Shown: positions 53,057-64,000 of the stretch, in pieces
Layout of the letters: each line of letters opens with the position of its first letter
How positions within the stretch are numbered: the stretch's first letter is position 1
Assembly: GCA_947172415.1 (NCBI GenBank)
Contig: OX359196.1
Span: forward strand, 7,131,901 to 7,195,900
DNA: 64,000 nucleotides
Source of the DNA: Chondrosia reniformis
Taxonomy: Eukaryota; Porifera; Demospongiae; Chondrillida; Chondrillidae
Reading direction: 5' to 3'
Position numbers and translations under genes: made by a program
Notes under the pieces: model-generated
What the model saw: only the letters and a program-made list of their open reading frames with translations
Databases searched by the model: none
Told to the model about the DNA's origin: nothing

Positions 53057-54352
53057 CTATTTTGGTGTCATTTCTGTTTCCGAGGTTGAGCTTTCTTCTC
53101 TATTAATACACGACCTCGAGCAGGCACAGATGCCAAAGATGATGAGTGCTGAAATAATCAAGATAGGAATCAGTACTCCAAAGGTGATGGCTACTGTTAT
53201 CCCGCCATTCAGTTGGCACCGCAGCTGGGCTGATAGGGGAATTCCAAAAGTAGGTGCATTATTAGCATATAGGATATATGTCAAGTCACCATTGTAAGGA
53301 AGAGTACATTCCGCAGGATTGCAACCACCAGCTGAACAGTTGAATGCAATTGAACCACCTGTCCTGCTGGGATTAAAGGTGGCTGGCAGTACAGGGCTGG
53401 AGAGTGCATAGAGCTGTGCTGTATAGTCGAAAGATGTCACATTTAGTGTTACTCCACTACAAAGGTTTGGATTTAAAGTGACAATCCTGGAACGCTCACT
53501 TCCTGCAGGGAACTCTTCAACTTGAATGTTTCCAAGGTATATTCCAAGAGGAACAAACACTATCCCCAGGATCACAGCTATAATAATCCAGGGAAGGCTG
53601 TTGGCCAACCCTATTATCATGCAAGTATATCCACAAATCTTTCCATTACAATCTTGGCTGTAATAAATATTTCCAGCAGTCCTAATACGCTGATTGGGTT
53701 GGTGGCTGACCTGAATAGAACTAGAGGTATTGGTGGTGATGTCTTTGTTCATCTTCTTACACTTTCGAGCACACAGACAAACCCCCAGAATGCCGAGTGC
53801 TGAGAGGATAGCAAGAACAGCCATACCTGCCAAAATAATACCAAACACCACTCCACCATTAAGTTGACACTTAACAGTGACCTCGAGTACTCCTATAGAG
53901 CTCGTATCTGTATACAGCAGATAGCTTAGGGTATCATCATTAGGGATAGTGCACTCCTCCACTGATCCCTGACCTGCTGAACAGGAGTGCACGATCGGAG
54001 CAAGCTCAGGGTCGAAGTTACAAGGGGAGATGGTTTCTGAGAGGCCGTAGATGGTTACTATGCTAGAGGAGCTCGAGGTCGTCACAAGGGTCACTCCGCT
54101 ACAGAGAGACGGATTCAAATCAACTTGTCGAGCAAATGGATGACCATTCCTAAACTCCTCCGTTCGCGTGTTGCTGACTAGAGATACAACTGGTACTAAT
54201 ACCACGACAAGAACACCTGCGATGACTATCCAAGGGATGAGGTTCGCTAGCCCCACGCAGAGACAGATTTTCTTTGGGTCCCCGTTAGAGTAGTAATAGG
54301 ACCCCGCGCCATATCTACCCATACCCACTTTGAATGCCGTCTGCCTTTCCAT
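53057..54352 (-). CDS. Internally duplicated four-pass membrane protein, copy B (431 aa)
   Basis: Same single-exon frame and start as copy A. Differences seen include R-to-Q in the CSAG block, QKMDKD to KKMNKD in the mid-loop, and R-to-G after EEFPA. No frameshift or stop, so both copies appear functional. The upstream 300 bp are also duplicated, so both copies should share promoter elements. The function is unknown. Confidence 0.9.
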   Translation of the reverse strand: MERQTAFKVGMGRYGAGSYYYSNGDPKKICLCVGLANLIPWIVIAGVLVVVLVPVVSLVSNTRTEEFRNGHPFARQVDLNPSLCSGVTLVTTSSSSSIVTIYGLSETISPCNFDPELAPIVHSCSAGQGSVEECTIPNDDTLSYLLYTDTSSIGVLEVTVKCQLNGGVVFGIILAGMAVLAILSALGILGVCLCARKCKKMNKDITTNTSSSIQVSHQPNQRIRTAGNIYYSQDCNGKICGYTCMIIGLANSLPWIIIAVILGIVFVPLGIYLGNIQVEEFPAGSERSRIVTLNPNLCSGVTLNVTSFDYTAQLYALSSPVLPATFNPSRTGGSIAFNCSAGGCNPAECTLPYNGDLTYILYANNAPTFGIPLSAQLRCQLNGGITVAITFGVLIPILIISALIIFGICACSRSCINREESSTSETEMTPK

Positions 54353-55149
54353 TTAAATGCTTACTCATTGAGTCTCAATTTGTAACCTTTTATAATGGAC
54401 TAAAAGTGTGTTATATCAGGCGTATACACATGACAGGCAGCAATCTCGGTACACGTGTGTTGGTGTAACTCTGTACATTTCAAACATACCTATTAATCCC
54501 TTAATAGGTATGCAGCAATTCCTGTTGTAAAATAAAATAATGATGATAATAGATTCCATGTGCAATGAAATAATTGCACGTTACAGTCTACAAAGTCTTT
54601 ATATTTAATTACTAAAATGATTAGCAGTCTTCAACATGTACGTACATTTCATGGCACGTACCTACGTATGTCTGTCGAAATCTCTACAGCTAGTTTATTA
54701 CCATTACATGAGTGATAATCAAACCACAAGTAATTATAATCATTCTCAACGAAGGATGTGTTAATTGACCCAGCATTAAAATTAATTAATTAAATACAGA
54801 ACCTGGAATACGCTCAACTGAGCTAACAAAAACCACATACTGTGACAGTATATGGCAAAAATGTGAGGAAATAAGTACATAGTCTTATGGGAAAAAGATA
54901 CAGAAACATATGGGGTGGGAATAACTGAGATTAATATTGGGTTAAACAAAAAATGATGCAACAGTTCTAGAAAAAAGACATTCAATATGAATGAGAAAAG
55001 TGTCCAAAAAAAGGACAAAAAAGAACCTCATTGGTACATAAAAAAGTGAAAAAGTCACAAGTTTAAAGAAAAAGGATGAAACAGGCCATCTACAAGACAT
55101 TGGACAAAGCCAACAGGGTTTGAAGCTCTGTTTGGTTAAATAGTTACTG
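54353..55149. other. Intergenic plus probable 3'UTR of the Rel-factor gene
   Basis: 54353-54662 is the duplicated 5' flank of the four-pass gene. A SINE tail fragment (AGTGATAATCAAACCACAAG) lies at 54711-54730. The rest is AT-rich with no coding signal. Confidence 0.5.
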
Positions 55150-58100
55150 TTATTGTTGCTGGGTGCTACTTCCTAGGATTTCACTGAAGGAGGCATACAG
55201 GCCATTGGGAATGGAGGGCTGCAGATCTTGGGGAGCAACATAGGGATGCAGAGGGTTGCTACCGGATGGGTTCGGCTGAGGGAAGGACATTTGAGTCTAA
55301 AGATTAGAAGAAAAGACTTTTAAAAGACAGAGATTTTAAATAAATGAAGTCTGACTAACCTCATCAATATGGAAGACTGCGCTATCTTCATTCCAACCAG
55401 ATGTGGGTGAAGTTTGGCTAAATGGTTCATGGAAGGAGTGGGAAGAAGGACTGCCACTTTGAGGCAGAATACCATAGTCCAATCCTGAAGGTGATTTGTT
55501 GGGGGCAGTAGTGTAGGACATTGATGAGGCAGAGTAGCACTCATTTGGTAAAGGGCTGGCATGCTGGATGAAGGACTTCTGGTTCAGAATCTCTACTCCA
55601 CTTTCTATGGTGCTTATGACGCTGGTGATGGCTCCATTGCTGCACTTTCCACAATAACCTATTGAGAGAGTAGGTTTACCATAATGTAAGAAGCAAAAAT
55701 CTGGCACATGAGATTATGATTTGAATGAATACAAAAAAGTAGAGTGCTATCACAGGTAAGTAAACATTTAGTCTCTTGTCTGTCAAGGAAGCTATGCTGG
55801 AAATGATCTAAAGGCTAAATCAACAATCCCTTTGAGTTGGCTGGGAAGTATGTACGTACACACTTCTAAGACCTTGGAAATAGATTTCATTTTCTACGTA
55901 TATATATAGACTATTGTTACCAGGACACATTCAAAATGGCAACATCATATATCCAATATACGTATGGGGGATTTTAAGATCTAAATCTGATCTTAAAGCA
56001 TCCTCCTCAGGAGACATGAGTGGGCAGGGGAAATATCCAGAGTTCAATGATGATGATATTATATATCCAGTTAGCTTGATATAGGAACATTCTACTATTA
56101 CCACTTACCAGTTGGCTGGTAGGTGAAGGAGAGGTGGTTACTGCTCTCCGTTCTCTGCTTGCCACTGAACACCTTGATGAGCACAACAGTGGGTTCAGAT
56201 ATCATGTGAGGAAGTTGAGGAACTTTGGCCAATATTGCATTGGAGGCAGGCTACAGTAGAAGGAAGGTCATCATTAGGTGTAGCAGCTTGGGATGGGAGC
56301 ATGGAGACTCTTTGGCTGTCACAGACTGAACTAGACAACAAGCACACATACCTGAAATTCATCTCTACAAAGTTCGGCTTCTTCTTTCCATTCTTCACCT
56401 ACATATGTATGACAAGGGAATTGTCAAGGACACCATCCATTTTCAATATTTCCACAGTTGATCAACTAATAATTCTATAATTCTATGCTTCAATTTCACT
56501 AAGACCTGTTAAACTGGATGTAACCTGTTCACTACTTACGTAAGTCAAAGCTAAGTTTTAAACAATCTACCTTTATTAGCCTAAAGACTACTACAAAGAA
56601 CTAGAGCTGAACTACTGTAGAAATAGAATCAGACATCAATTATTATTAACTCTTACCATTGAAATTGCCAGAGAATTCCACAACAGCTGTAGGTAAACAA
56701 AAGAGGTAATGTGAAGACCTTGAGAAACAGACCCTAAGTCGATCACTTACTTGGAGGTTGCAGTTTGTGTCCAAGAATTACAATTAGCTCTCCTCCATTC
56801 ACCCCTCCTGTTTCCGGGACTACCACTTTGAGGTGGCCTGGGCCATGGGCTGGTTCTACAGATCCAAAACAATAGGTCATCAACCAAATGTGGGGCATAC
56901 CAGTACATGCATCTCTATTAAACTGGTTACTGACAATTCATGCAACTAATTGGTAAACATTAACTGGTAGAAGATTCAATTGTAAGCAATATTTCATTTT
57001 TGACCATAACAGAAGCCATTGGCATGTTACACTGGCTGCAGCTGCTAATTAATAAACTAAATGTAATGAAAATAAGGTTGAACTCTCACCCAGAGAAATC
57101 GCCTCAGAGAAGGCGAGAAGTGTAGCGGGACCATTGACAGTTTCAAGCTTTGCTTCAAACATGAGTCTAGCCTTATCAGATGTTCTGGCTTTGGCGGCCT
57201 TCCTGTTGCTGTTGCTCATTCCATTCTGAGCTTGAATAATTTGCCTCTGAATACGCAGGCCATCAAACCTACAATGAAATGACAACAATTGAGAACAGAT
57301 TGGGAATGGCTTCAAGCAAGAGGGTCTTCCTATTAAAAATTGCACACAAATCACCAAATACAGGCTAAAAATTGTAACACTTGGCAATAGGAACTAAAGT
57401 TCAACATGATTGCGCATTCCAGTACACTCCCACTGACCCATATCACATTCTCGGAGACATACCTGAGAGCTTTATCTGGCAGAGTTCCGCTGTCCTTTTC
57501 AACGTCACCCTGAAGATGGCAGCCCGGATAGAGCTCACAACTGTCAACTTGAACCAGTTCAACCTTCACCTTCCCAGTTGTGTGGACTGGGGCGCCCACA
57601 ATCTGTGACACAAAACGAAATAAAGGATACATTAAAAAAACTATTTTGGTAAAAAAGAACACATTCAATTGGTAACCTAATTGAAAGCCTAGACTTTCGT
57701 ACCTTAACTGCCGGACAAGACTGTCTTCCCGAGCGACCTTTTATCGGGGCCCGAAGGCCTTCCGACTCATATCTCGGCCTGTAATTCTACACAAATATAA
57801 TTACTGATTGAACAAGATGTCCCTACATTTGAATAGTTTAAACTCACCCTTTCCGGCTGTTCGTCTAGGAGAAGTTTCATTTCTGTATTATTGCGAAGTA
57901 CAGGGGAGAAGCTCAAGGATGTATGAGAAGAGAAGCTTGCCCTGGTCGTGCTAGACAGCATGTCCACACCACTCTCTGGGGAGGAGGGGTGGAAGACCGT
58001 ATCCGTTGTTATTTCGCTTAGATAGGGGCTGAATGGACTATTTTCCATCGACGCTTTGGACTCCTTCGATCTGGGGGAGCATTCGATTGGGTATTCCGGG

Positions 58101-58268
58101 GACCTCTTACGTGGAGACATGTTGTAGAAGGAACCTTCTATGTCAATGGGCTGACCTAGCAGGGAAAAAACATCAGCGTAGGGAACTGGGTACGGGAAAA
58201 GAGAAAGAGAGTGCGTAAACACTAGTCCTCGATCTATTTGTGTGACAATCCTCACCAGAATCGGTCAT
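55150..58268 (-). CDS. NFAT-like Rel-homology-domain transcription factor
   Basis: Starts MTDS|GQPIDIEGSFYNMSPRKR (ATG at 58268, in-phase join G|GT). The N-terminal region is rich in SP motifs (SPRKRSPEYPIECSPRSKES, NSPFSP, HPSSPE), as in NFAT regulatory regions. The Rel DNA-binding domain follows: RPRYESEGLRAPIKGRSGRQ (recognition loop; ESEG resembles ETEG of NFATs), VELVQVDSCELYPGCHLQGD, and FDGLRIQRQIIQAQNG then DKARLMFEAKLETVNG. Then an IPT/TIG dimerisation domain: VVVPETGGVNGGELIVILGH, FSGNFNGEEWKEEAELCRDE, VLIKVFSGKQR and HLSFTYQPTG. A Ser/Pro/Gln-rich activation-type tail ends SFSEILGSSTQQQ (TAA at 55150). No ankyrin repeats are present, unlike sponge NF-kappaB. NFAT rather than NF-kappaB is judged from the recognition loop and IPT end. 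No clear PxIxIT calcineurin site was found. Confidence 0.82.
55975..56060. repeat. Interspersed repeat fragment in the Rel-factor gene
   Basis: GATCTAAATCTGATCTTAAAG also occurs, slightly changed, at 21641-21662. CCTCAGGAGACATGAGTGGG and the following TCCAGAGTTCAATGATGATG match about 26903-26950. It is one composite element of unknown class. Confidence 0.6.
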
Positions 58269-61200
58269 ATTTTCAAGGCTTAATCAAATGTTGAGTAAGA
58301 AGAAAGATAAAAGAAGCAAGAAACTCCAGCTTTACAAATCAATCCTTCTTCGATTATAGCGCACACAGTACCCGTATTTACAGTGCAAGTCCCTTTTATA
58401 CGACCATTTAGGGTCACTTTTGTTTCACTATTTTTAGAAGTGACGTAACGGAAAAACGCATATGGAAAGAATAAAACGAATCGTAACGTGTACATGTACG
58501 TCCTTGCCCTGAATGTCTTCTCTGCATAAACAATTAATTTCGAAAAACGTTCCACCTTTACCTCCTAAATTCACCTTGGAACAAAAAAGGTTAGTATCAA
58601 GAAGTCCGTATCTTGCTCATAGGGCTGTTATTCGGCGTTGTTCTTCAATTTGACAGCTGCCAGAAAGATAATGTAGTTTGCATGTATAACCTGTTCCTTT
58701 GACTGTCTACATCTTCCCTTAAAGCACGTATAACACCTGCCTAGACCAGACCCTTAAGGCACGTATAACACCTGCCTAGACCTGACCCTTAAAGCTACGT
58801 AGTTTAAATAGTCTATGGCTTAAGTCACGATTGGGTTTAGACTTGACTTGTGTGTCTGTGTGCTAAATATGGCATAAAGGGTGCAATCTACCGGATGGAT
58901 TTTCCAATAGCTACTTCAGTGTACCACTGGATGTGTACATATCATATCTAGGATTCTAGAACTATCCATGCAATGACATAATGGATTCATTGGTATTGAT
59001 GGTATTTCCTTCCTTTAGACATTCCTTGTTAAATTCATTATTCAGCTCTATGATAGTACCCATAGCAGTTCAGGGAGTGTGACACTGTTTTTACATGAAC
59101 CGCCAAAGTTTATAGCTAAATAATTCAATTGGGTGGATCTCAGAAGTACACCACTAAGTCCCTCAGCCAGTACTACTTTACAAGGGAGGCCATCAAATAT
59201 ACGTAGAGTGAGAGAATGTAAAAAATAGAATATGAAATAGGCACTTTGATAGCTGCAAAATACATAGTAGCCTCTTGGTGTTGTTTAACTATAGACAAAC
59301 AGCATCTATGGGTACTTTGACTTACACAAGTACCAATTGCATAATATGAGTTACATTAGTACATTCACTATTTAAGATTAGCTTTGAACTGTCTTTATTC
59401 CTATTTCTGTGTTGTTATGTGTACGTACGTAATAATCATGCAGCGACAGTATCTTTGAACCAACTGCACTGAAGAGATGGTTACTCTGATTTCTTCTGTG
59501 TTGAATTTATCCTTTGGGAATCATTGTCTGGTATCAGTCTGTTGATGTTTGTAAGTGAAAACAACAGAATTTTGTAAGCCTGGGAATGAAGCACAATATT
59601 TGAATTATCAGGTTGCCACAGCTTGTCTATAATCCACAAGTTTTGACTTAGAGCTAGCTAATTATTTTGCACTATACAGTAATCTTTAAATGGACTACGT
59701 ACTTATATAACACTTGGAGAGGTCTGTAAATTAATTCTGCATACTTAAGTACATTTGGAAGTTTATATGACTCGGTATTTGGGACTGAAGAATGTTTAAC
59801 TACATGAGTGCATATGATACATTTGGAAGAGTCTTATAAAGGAATTGTAATCATATTTATTAAAGTGCTGTTGCTATTTACTGCTATTTTTAGAATCATA
59901 AATATAGTTAACGGATGTGGTACCATCAGAGATACAAAAATTTCCTGTTGTAATATGTGGGATGATTGTGTAAGGAATTCCACAAATACAGGAACCATTA
60001 ACATGAAGTTTATATTAATAGCTACATTATTTAATTAAATGCATACGTAAGTACCTTTGCTATCTCTACTTTGTATTTTGGATACACATTGAAGACATTT
60101 TAAAGCGAATCTTTAACTCTGTGACATGTATTAAATGGTGGAACTTGTATTTATTTTAATTCATTTTCTTACATCTCAAGATTATCTTTTGAGCTTCTGA
60201 AAATGCAGTTTGGCTTTATAAATCTTTTGGTTGAACGTTTCGACCCTGGGGGGGGTCTTTATCAGCGACTGATTTGTAATCTCATTTAGTTGATATGCCC
60301 AAATCTTACTTCCCATACTTCTTGTACAGAAATGATTACCTTGTTAATACTTGTGTTATCTTGATATCATTTCATTGAAGGTGAAAGTGCATGTAGTTTA
60401 CTTGTAATTCAAAAGTTAGAGTGTGAATATATACCTCTATAGTGATGATGTCACCTCAGCGTTGAATCTGGGTTTGTTTTGTTTGAATATGTACAATTTT
60501 TAGTCTTTACTCGTGAATAGAAAATTAAATGTCTCCCCAGTTGTGTGTGTTGTAATAAAGGTGTCATTTTAAGCGGTGAGATCATTGTATACTATACAAC
60601 TGAGTGGAAGGATGTAGAATGTGTATGTGACTGTGTGGGTGCATGGTGTCTCTCTCTCACGTATCCAGGCACAGTCACATTACTATTTTTATTGTACAAG
60701 CAGATCTGAGAACCGTTCGTATGTTATCCTATTGACCTAAGGAATGCATTGACACACCAATGTATTGGTTTCCGCTATTCCTTAAAGCAACTGTTTGTCC
60801 TAGTGTGTAATGAAAGAACAGAGACCTTTAAACAATTGCCTTCATACAATCCAGAGAGTACTTTGAGAAGTTTAGAAAGGTTAAATTTTGAAATTTGACT
60901 TTTTTATGACATATCCACATAGCATGGTAACAAGACTCGTGCATTATATTTACTTAATCTCTTCTAATGTGTTAGTTAATAAACGCTTGACAACTATATA
61001 GTCCCGAGGACTTTACTTTGAAGAGATTGATCATTGTTCTTGCATATGGACAAAGTGATAAGATCTAAGACTGTAACTCTTTCTTACTATTCATTTACTT
61101 TAAATAAAATATATATTTTAATTTGAGGTCGTTCCTCAGGAATTGTCCTGTACGGTTACAAGCAACAATTACCTCACATCCATGTAGTTCCAGAACTTTC

Positions 61201-61452
61201 TGGTAATAGATTGTAGTGCATACCCAGTAGAGCAGAAGAATAAAGAGAAGACTCTTGTATCCTCATCCAATTCTCTCACTAGGTTTAGATCCCTATAGGC
61301 CTTTTACTGTATAATGGATGTAATATGTGGAAAAATGGTGTTGTAGTTTATTACTAAAATATTATTCATATTTGCAGTCTACGAGAAGTGTTATATATCT
61401 ATCTCTATATGAACTTTGTCTGTGATTGTTGTCCATTTGGCTCCTTGTGTAG
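58269..61452. other. Long region without assigned exons between the Rel factor and PPME1
   Basis: It should contain the divergent promoter of the two genes and the first PPME1 exon and intron, but no first exon could be fixed. A 37-bp direct repeat (AAAGCACGTATAACACCTGC...) occurs twice at about 58720-58795. A gaaacgtt-module relative is at about 60225-60275. The rest is AT-rich, with only short unconvincing frames. Confidence 0.4.
60225..60280 (-). repeat. Short conserved repeat module (GGGTCGAAACGTT family)
   Basis: Read on the - strand: GATAAAGACCCCCCCAGGGT then CGAAACGTTCAACC. Related copies are at 3222-3253 (+), 43908-43955 (-), 48925-48960 (+) and 52016-52050 (+). Confidence 0.55.
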
Positions 61453-64000
61453 AGAGACTAGAAAAGGTGGAAAAGATTTCTCTCCTCTTTCTTGGGAAAC
61501 CTGTTTTGAAAGATGTGAAGATGTGCAAGTTTCAAGTGCTAGTGTATCTGAAGCTTTCACTCTCTTTCATGGCTGTGTCATCCACCATCCTTAAGTTTCT
61601 TACCTCTCCTCCTCTCTTATTGGAATTTCCCAATGGCTGGAAACCCCTCTCTATTCTGTATGTAGTCTTTAATGTACTGTTAGTTTCAGTACAAACACCT
61701 GTGTTATGTATGTGAAACTTCTTACTACAAGTATGTCTGTGTGGTACATTCTTAACTTCATAATATAGATGCTCAGTGAAGTAGTGGAACTTGTTAATTT
61801 TTCCTTTTACATCACATTGAAGATAAAGCTCTTAATCATGAAAAATCTAAGATACCATTTTCCTACATGCTATATGCCTATTCTGTAAAAAGAGCCTATA
61901 GGGGAACTAAACCTAAAGAGAGCTTTAGATGAAGATACAGGAGTCTTTTCTTCCTTCTTTTCCCTTCTTTCATCTTCTTCTCCACTGGGTCAGACAGCTG
62001 TTTCTGGGAATTCCACCCTTCATCAGTGATCCTGGGAGTCTTTGTCTTTTTCTTTATCTTGATCTTCTGTGAATCCTTGGCTCCTTCATGTAATCCTATG
62101 CACATATAACTGATACAGCCAACTCTAGCATAGTATGTACTTAATTTTAATAAACAGGTTCTCTCTAAATCAATAATATGTAAAGAATAAAGGATTCCTG
62201 ATAGAGGTTTCACTGCAGAAATATGTGGTGGTTGCCTAGCAGCTGGCCACTACCTATAGTTATAAGTATTCTGTTTGTAAGTCCCTTGTTTGTTGGACTG
62301 GCTTCATGACTAATGAACTTCTAAATGGAGCTGTCTTTATCAACTGTAATTTGTCATTATCTTTGGCCCTTATATCTGTTATGAAATATAGTAAAGGTGT
62401 TTATCTATGTGGTGATGTTATGAAATATAGCTTATTGGTTTTGACAATTATTCTCTGATGTGGCAAAATTATCAGTGTATTCTCTGCAAAAGTTATAAAT
62501 ATTATACTTCAGTTTCAATATTCTGAGTGAATATTCTTCCACTTCAAGCTCTAGTCAGATTGTTGTAATGTAAATGTTTCAGGCAACAGCAAAACCCTTA
62601 ACAAGTATGTTTATTTTACACAGAAATGCCTTGCAGCTAATTTGTGTGGTTGTGAAGGTGAAATCGCCTTAAGTTACCCTCTTGATTGCCCAATATTGGT
62701 TCATCAGCAAACAGTGACCGCAGTTAAGTATCTACTGTTGTGCAATGAATGAATGTGATTGTCCACATTGTAAATGAAGTACCCAAAGGTTTGTAATGCT
62801 ACAGTATACCAACTCCAGGTATTGCACCGGAACTACAGAACTACGCAAATGTTGCATTGGAACTACGCATTAATATTAACCTTTCTGAACAAACTGCAGA
62901 TTCAGCATAAAAGGGTATTACCAGGAGTTGCATACCTCAAAGTTTGTTTCGAGGTAGTTTAGTTAAAGACTTGCGATTCTTGCAAAATAGTTTGTTTGTG
63001 GTTTGTATTATCTGTTTTACTTTTCTTTGAATTCTTCTTGTTCTGTTACTTTATTTAGTACAAAATGACATAATTCTCAGGAATGGCCTGATCATGTATA
63101 GTCACCTATATACTGTGTAGCTTAATATATTCTAAGTCATACTTCTTCTGTAGAATTGTGTTTTGTGGCTTCTTTTTCCAGGTAGCTGTGATGTCACTTC
63201 CTGTGTTTTTCCTATGAATATCTTTATAACTTGTCTATGCATATTCGAATGTCTCCCTCCTGTTTCAATATAAGTTGAAGTGTCCAGCTTATGTAGGTGA
63301 CAGAGAGTATATAAGTATGTATGTAGATAACCTGACCTCCCACGTGTATGATTATATGCATGAATGTACCAAGGGTCAAGTAGATCTTTCTTCCTCAGTG
63401 GACTAGTTACAAATAGTAGTTAAGTACATTTTCTCTATCTTTACTAGGTTTTTCAATGTTGTTTGTCAGTGTTTCTGTGTTGTGACAAATCCTTTTTTTA
63501 GACATGACTACAATACTATATTACATACCTAGCAATGAACCTCTACCTTAACTCAAAGTAGACATTTCGGGTGTATATTGCAGGCTCCAGTGGTCCAGTA
63601 TTGGTGTTTCTTCATGGAGGAGGGCATTCCGCTCTATCATGGGCAGTTTTAACAGTAAGCATCACACTTTACATGCAAAATGTGACTGCCAACTTATACA
63701 GACTGGTCCACTTTTTCTACTAATTTAATGCTTTTTAACCTTTGCACTATTTCTATTTGTAAGGCCATCAAGCTGGTTAATTATTCCTAGCTATCTGAGT
63801 ACCTTACACATGTATGCAAAGTGTTATTTTAAGGTTTGACCAGTGGAAATCTTTGTCAAGTTGTGTCAATACATGTGTACATTATGTGTGGGCGTGTGAA
63901 AATTGGTCTTTGAATTGCTTGTAAATAAGACCCTATGGTATTCTGACAAATCATATTTATCTTGAATTTCAGTAGAATATGAAATTTGAAGTGATTTACC
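61453..64000 (+). CDS. PPME1: Protein phosphatase methylesterase 1, 5' exons (truncated by window)
   Basis: PPME1 removes the C-terminal carboxymethyl group from the PP2A catalytic subunit. Two exons are recognised. 61453-61574 encodes GGKDFSPLSWETCFERCEDV then QVSSASVSEAFTLFHG, matching the conserved N-terminal KRDFSPVPW-type segment. 63584-63654 encodes GSSGPVLVFLHGGGHSALSW followed by AVLT, the first beta-strand and oxyanion-hole HGGGHS motif of this alpha/beta hydrolase. The second exon has strong signals (ATTGCAG| and ACA|GTAAGC). The first exon's donor (GGCT|GTGTCA) is weak but in phase. The nucleophile Ser motif and the rest lie beyond the window. The ATG exon was not found upstream. 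Confidence 0.8.
61838..62079. repeat. Dispersed 242-bp repeat, copy 2
   Basis: Same length and nearly the same sequence as 23888-24129. It is in the PPME1 intron between the two recognised exons. Confidence 0.8.

Larger units (their letters stand above)
51701..54662. repeat. Tandem segmental duplication, unit B (about 2.96 kb)
   Basis: Second copy of 48608-51700. The coding parts are about 99% identical (four amino-acid differences noticed in 431). The right end, CATGGCACGTACC, is followed by unique sequence TACGTATGTCTGTCG. Confidence 0.93.

Noticed and set aside
59808..60038. 76-aa frame with a hydrophobic stretch
   Set aside because: AT-rich, low similarity to anything, no splice or promoter context; probably chance in the Rel/PPME1 spacer.

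Overview
The window looks like a gene-dense stretch of a metazoan nuclear genome, most likely a demosponge (Amphimedon-like). This is an inference. The sequence is AT-rich, genes are split by many short GT-AG introns, intergenic gaps are often under 300 bp, and GTAC/ACGT microsatellites and intronic minisatellites are frequent. The mix of conserved animal genes with divergent multi-domain death-fold and membrane proteins also fits. No prokaryotic, organellar, viral or CRISPR features were seen.

Layout. Positions 1-1891 (-) hold the lysosomal aspartylglucosaminidase AGA, truncated by the window edge. Positions 1977-6500 (-) hold a PDZD8-like SMP/PDZ/C1 lipid-transfer protein. Its likely membrane-anchor exon lies at 11243-11464, so the intronless 1341-aa receptor-like gene at 6944-10969 (-) would be nested in its first intron. 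Positions 11653-17751 (-) hold cytosolic methionyl-tRNA synthetase. Positions 18083-19734 (-) hold a secreted fibrinogen-related protein. At about 20.46/20.53 kb a 66-bp head-to-head promoter with an X-box (RFX-type) motif separates a small unknown gene (-) from a 25-kb degenerate dynein heavy chain, DNHD1-like (+, 20529-46034).

Positions 46758-54660 are an accessory block on the - strand. It holds a short CARD-like protein, a CARD-like/DEATH/CARD-like protein, and a recent tandem duplication of about 3 kb. The duplication doubles an internally repeated 431-aa four-pass membrane protein and leaves a truncated second death-fold gene. Positions 55150-58268 (-) encode an NFAT-like Rel-homology transcription factor. 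At the right end (+) the 5' exons of protein phosphatase methylesterase 1 (PPME1) run off the window.

Mobile and repeated DNA includes a tRNA-derived SINE family (two near-complete copies and two tails), a foldback element with a perfect 42-bp inverted repeat and 13-bp flanking direct repeats, and a second palindromic MITE family. One member of that second family is flipped between the two copies of the tandem duplication. A pair of nearly identical 242-bp repeats is also present. At least eight minisatellites are intronic, most of them very close to splice sites.

The most notable items are the pseudo-motor dynein with its ciliary-type promoter, the death-fold/4TM duplication block beside a Rel factor, and the nested intronless receptor. 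All gene models come from reading splice signals and conserved protein motifs by eye. Exon edges are good where stated and approximate elsewhere.
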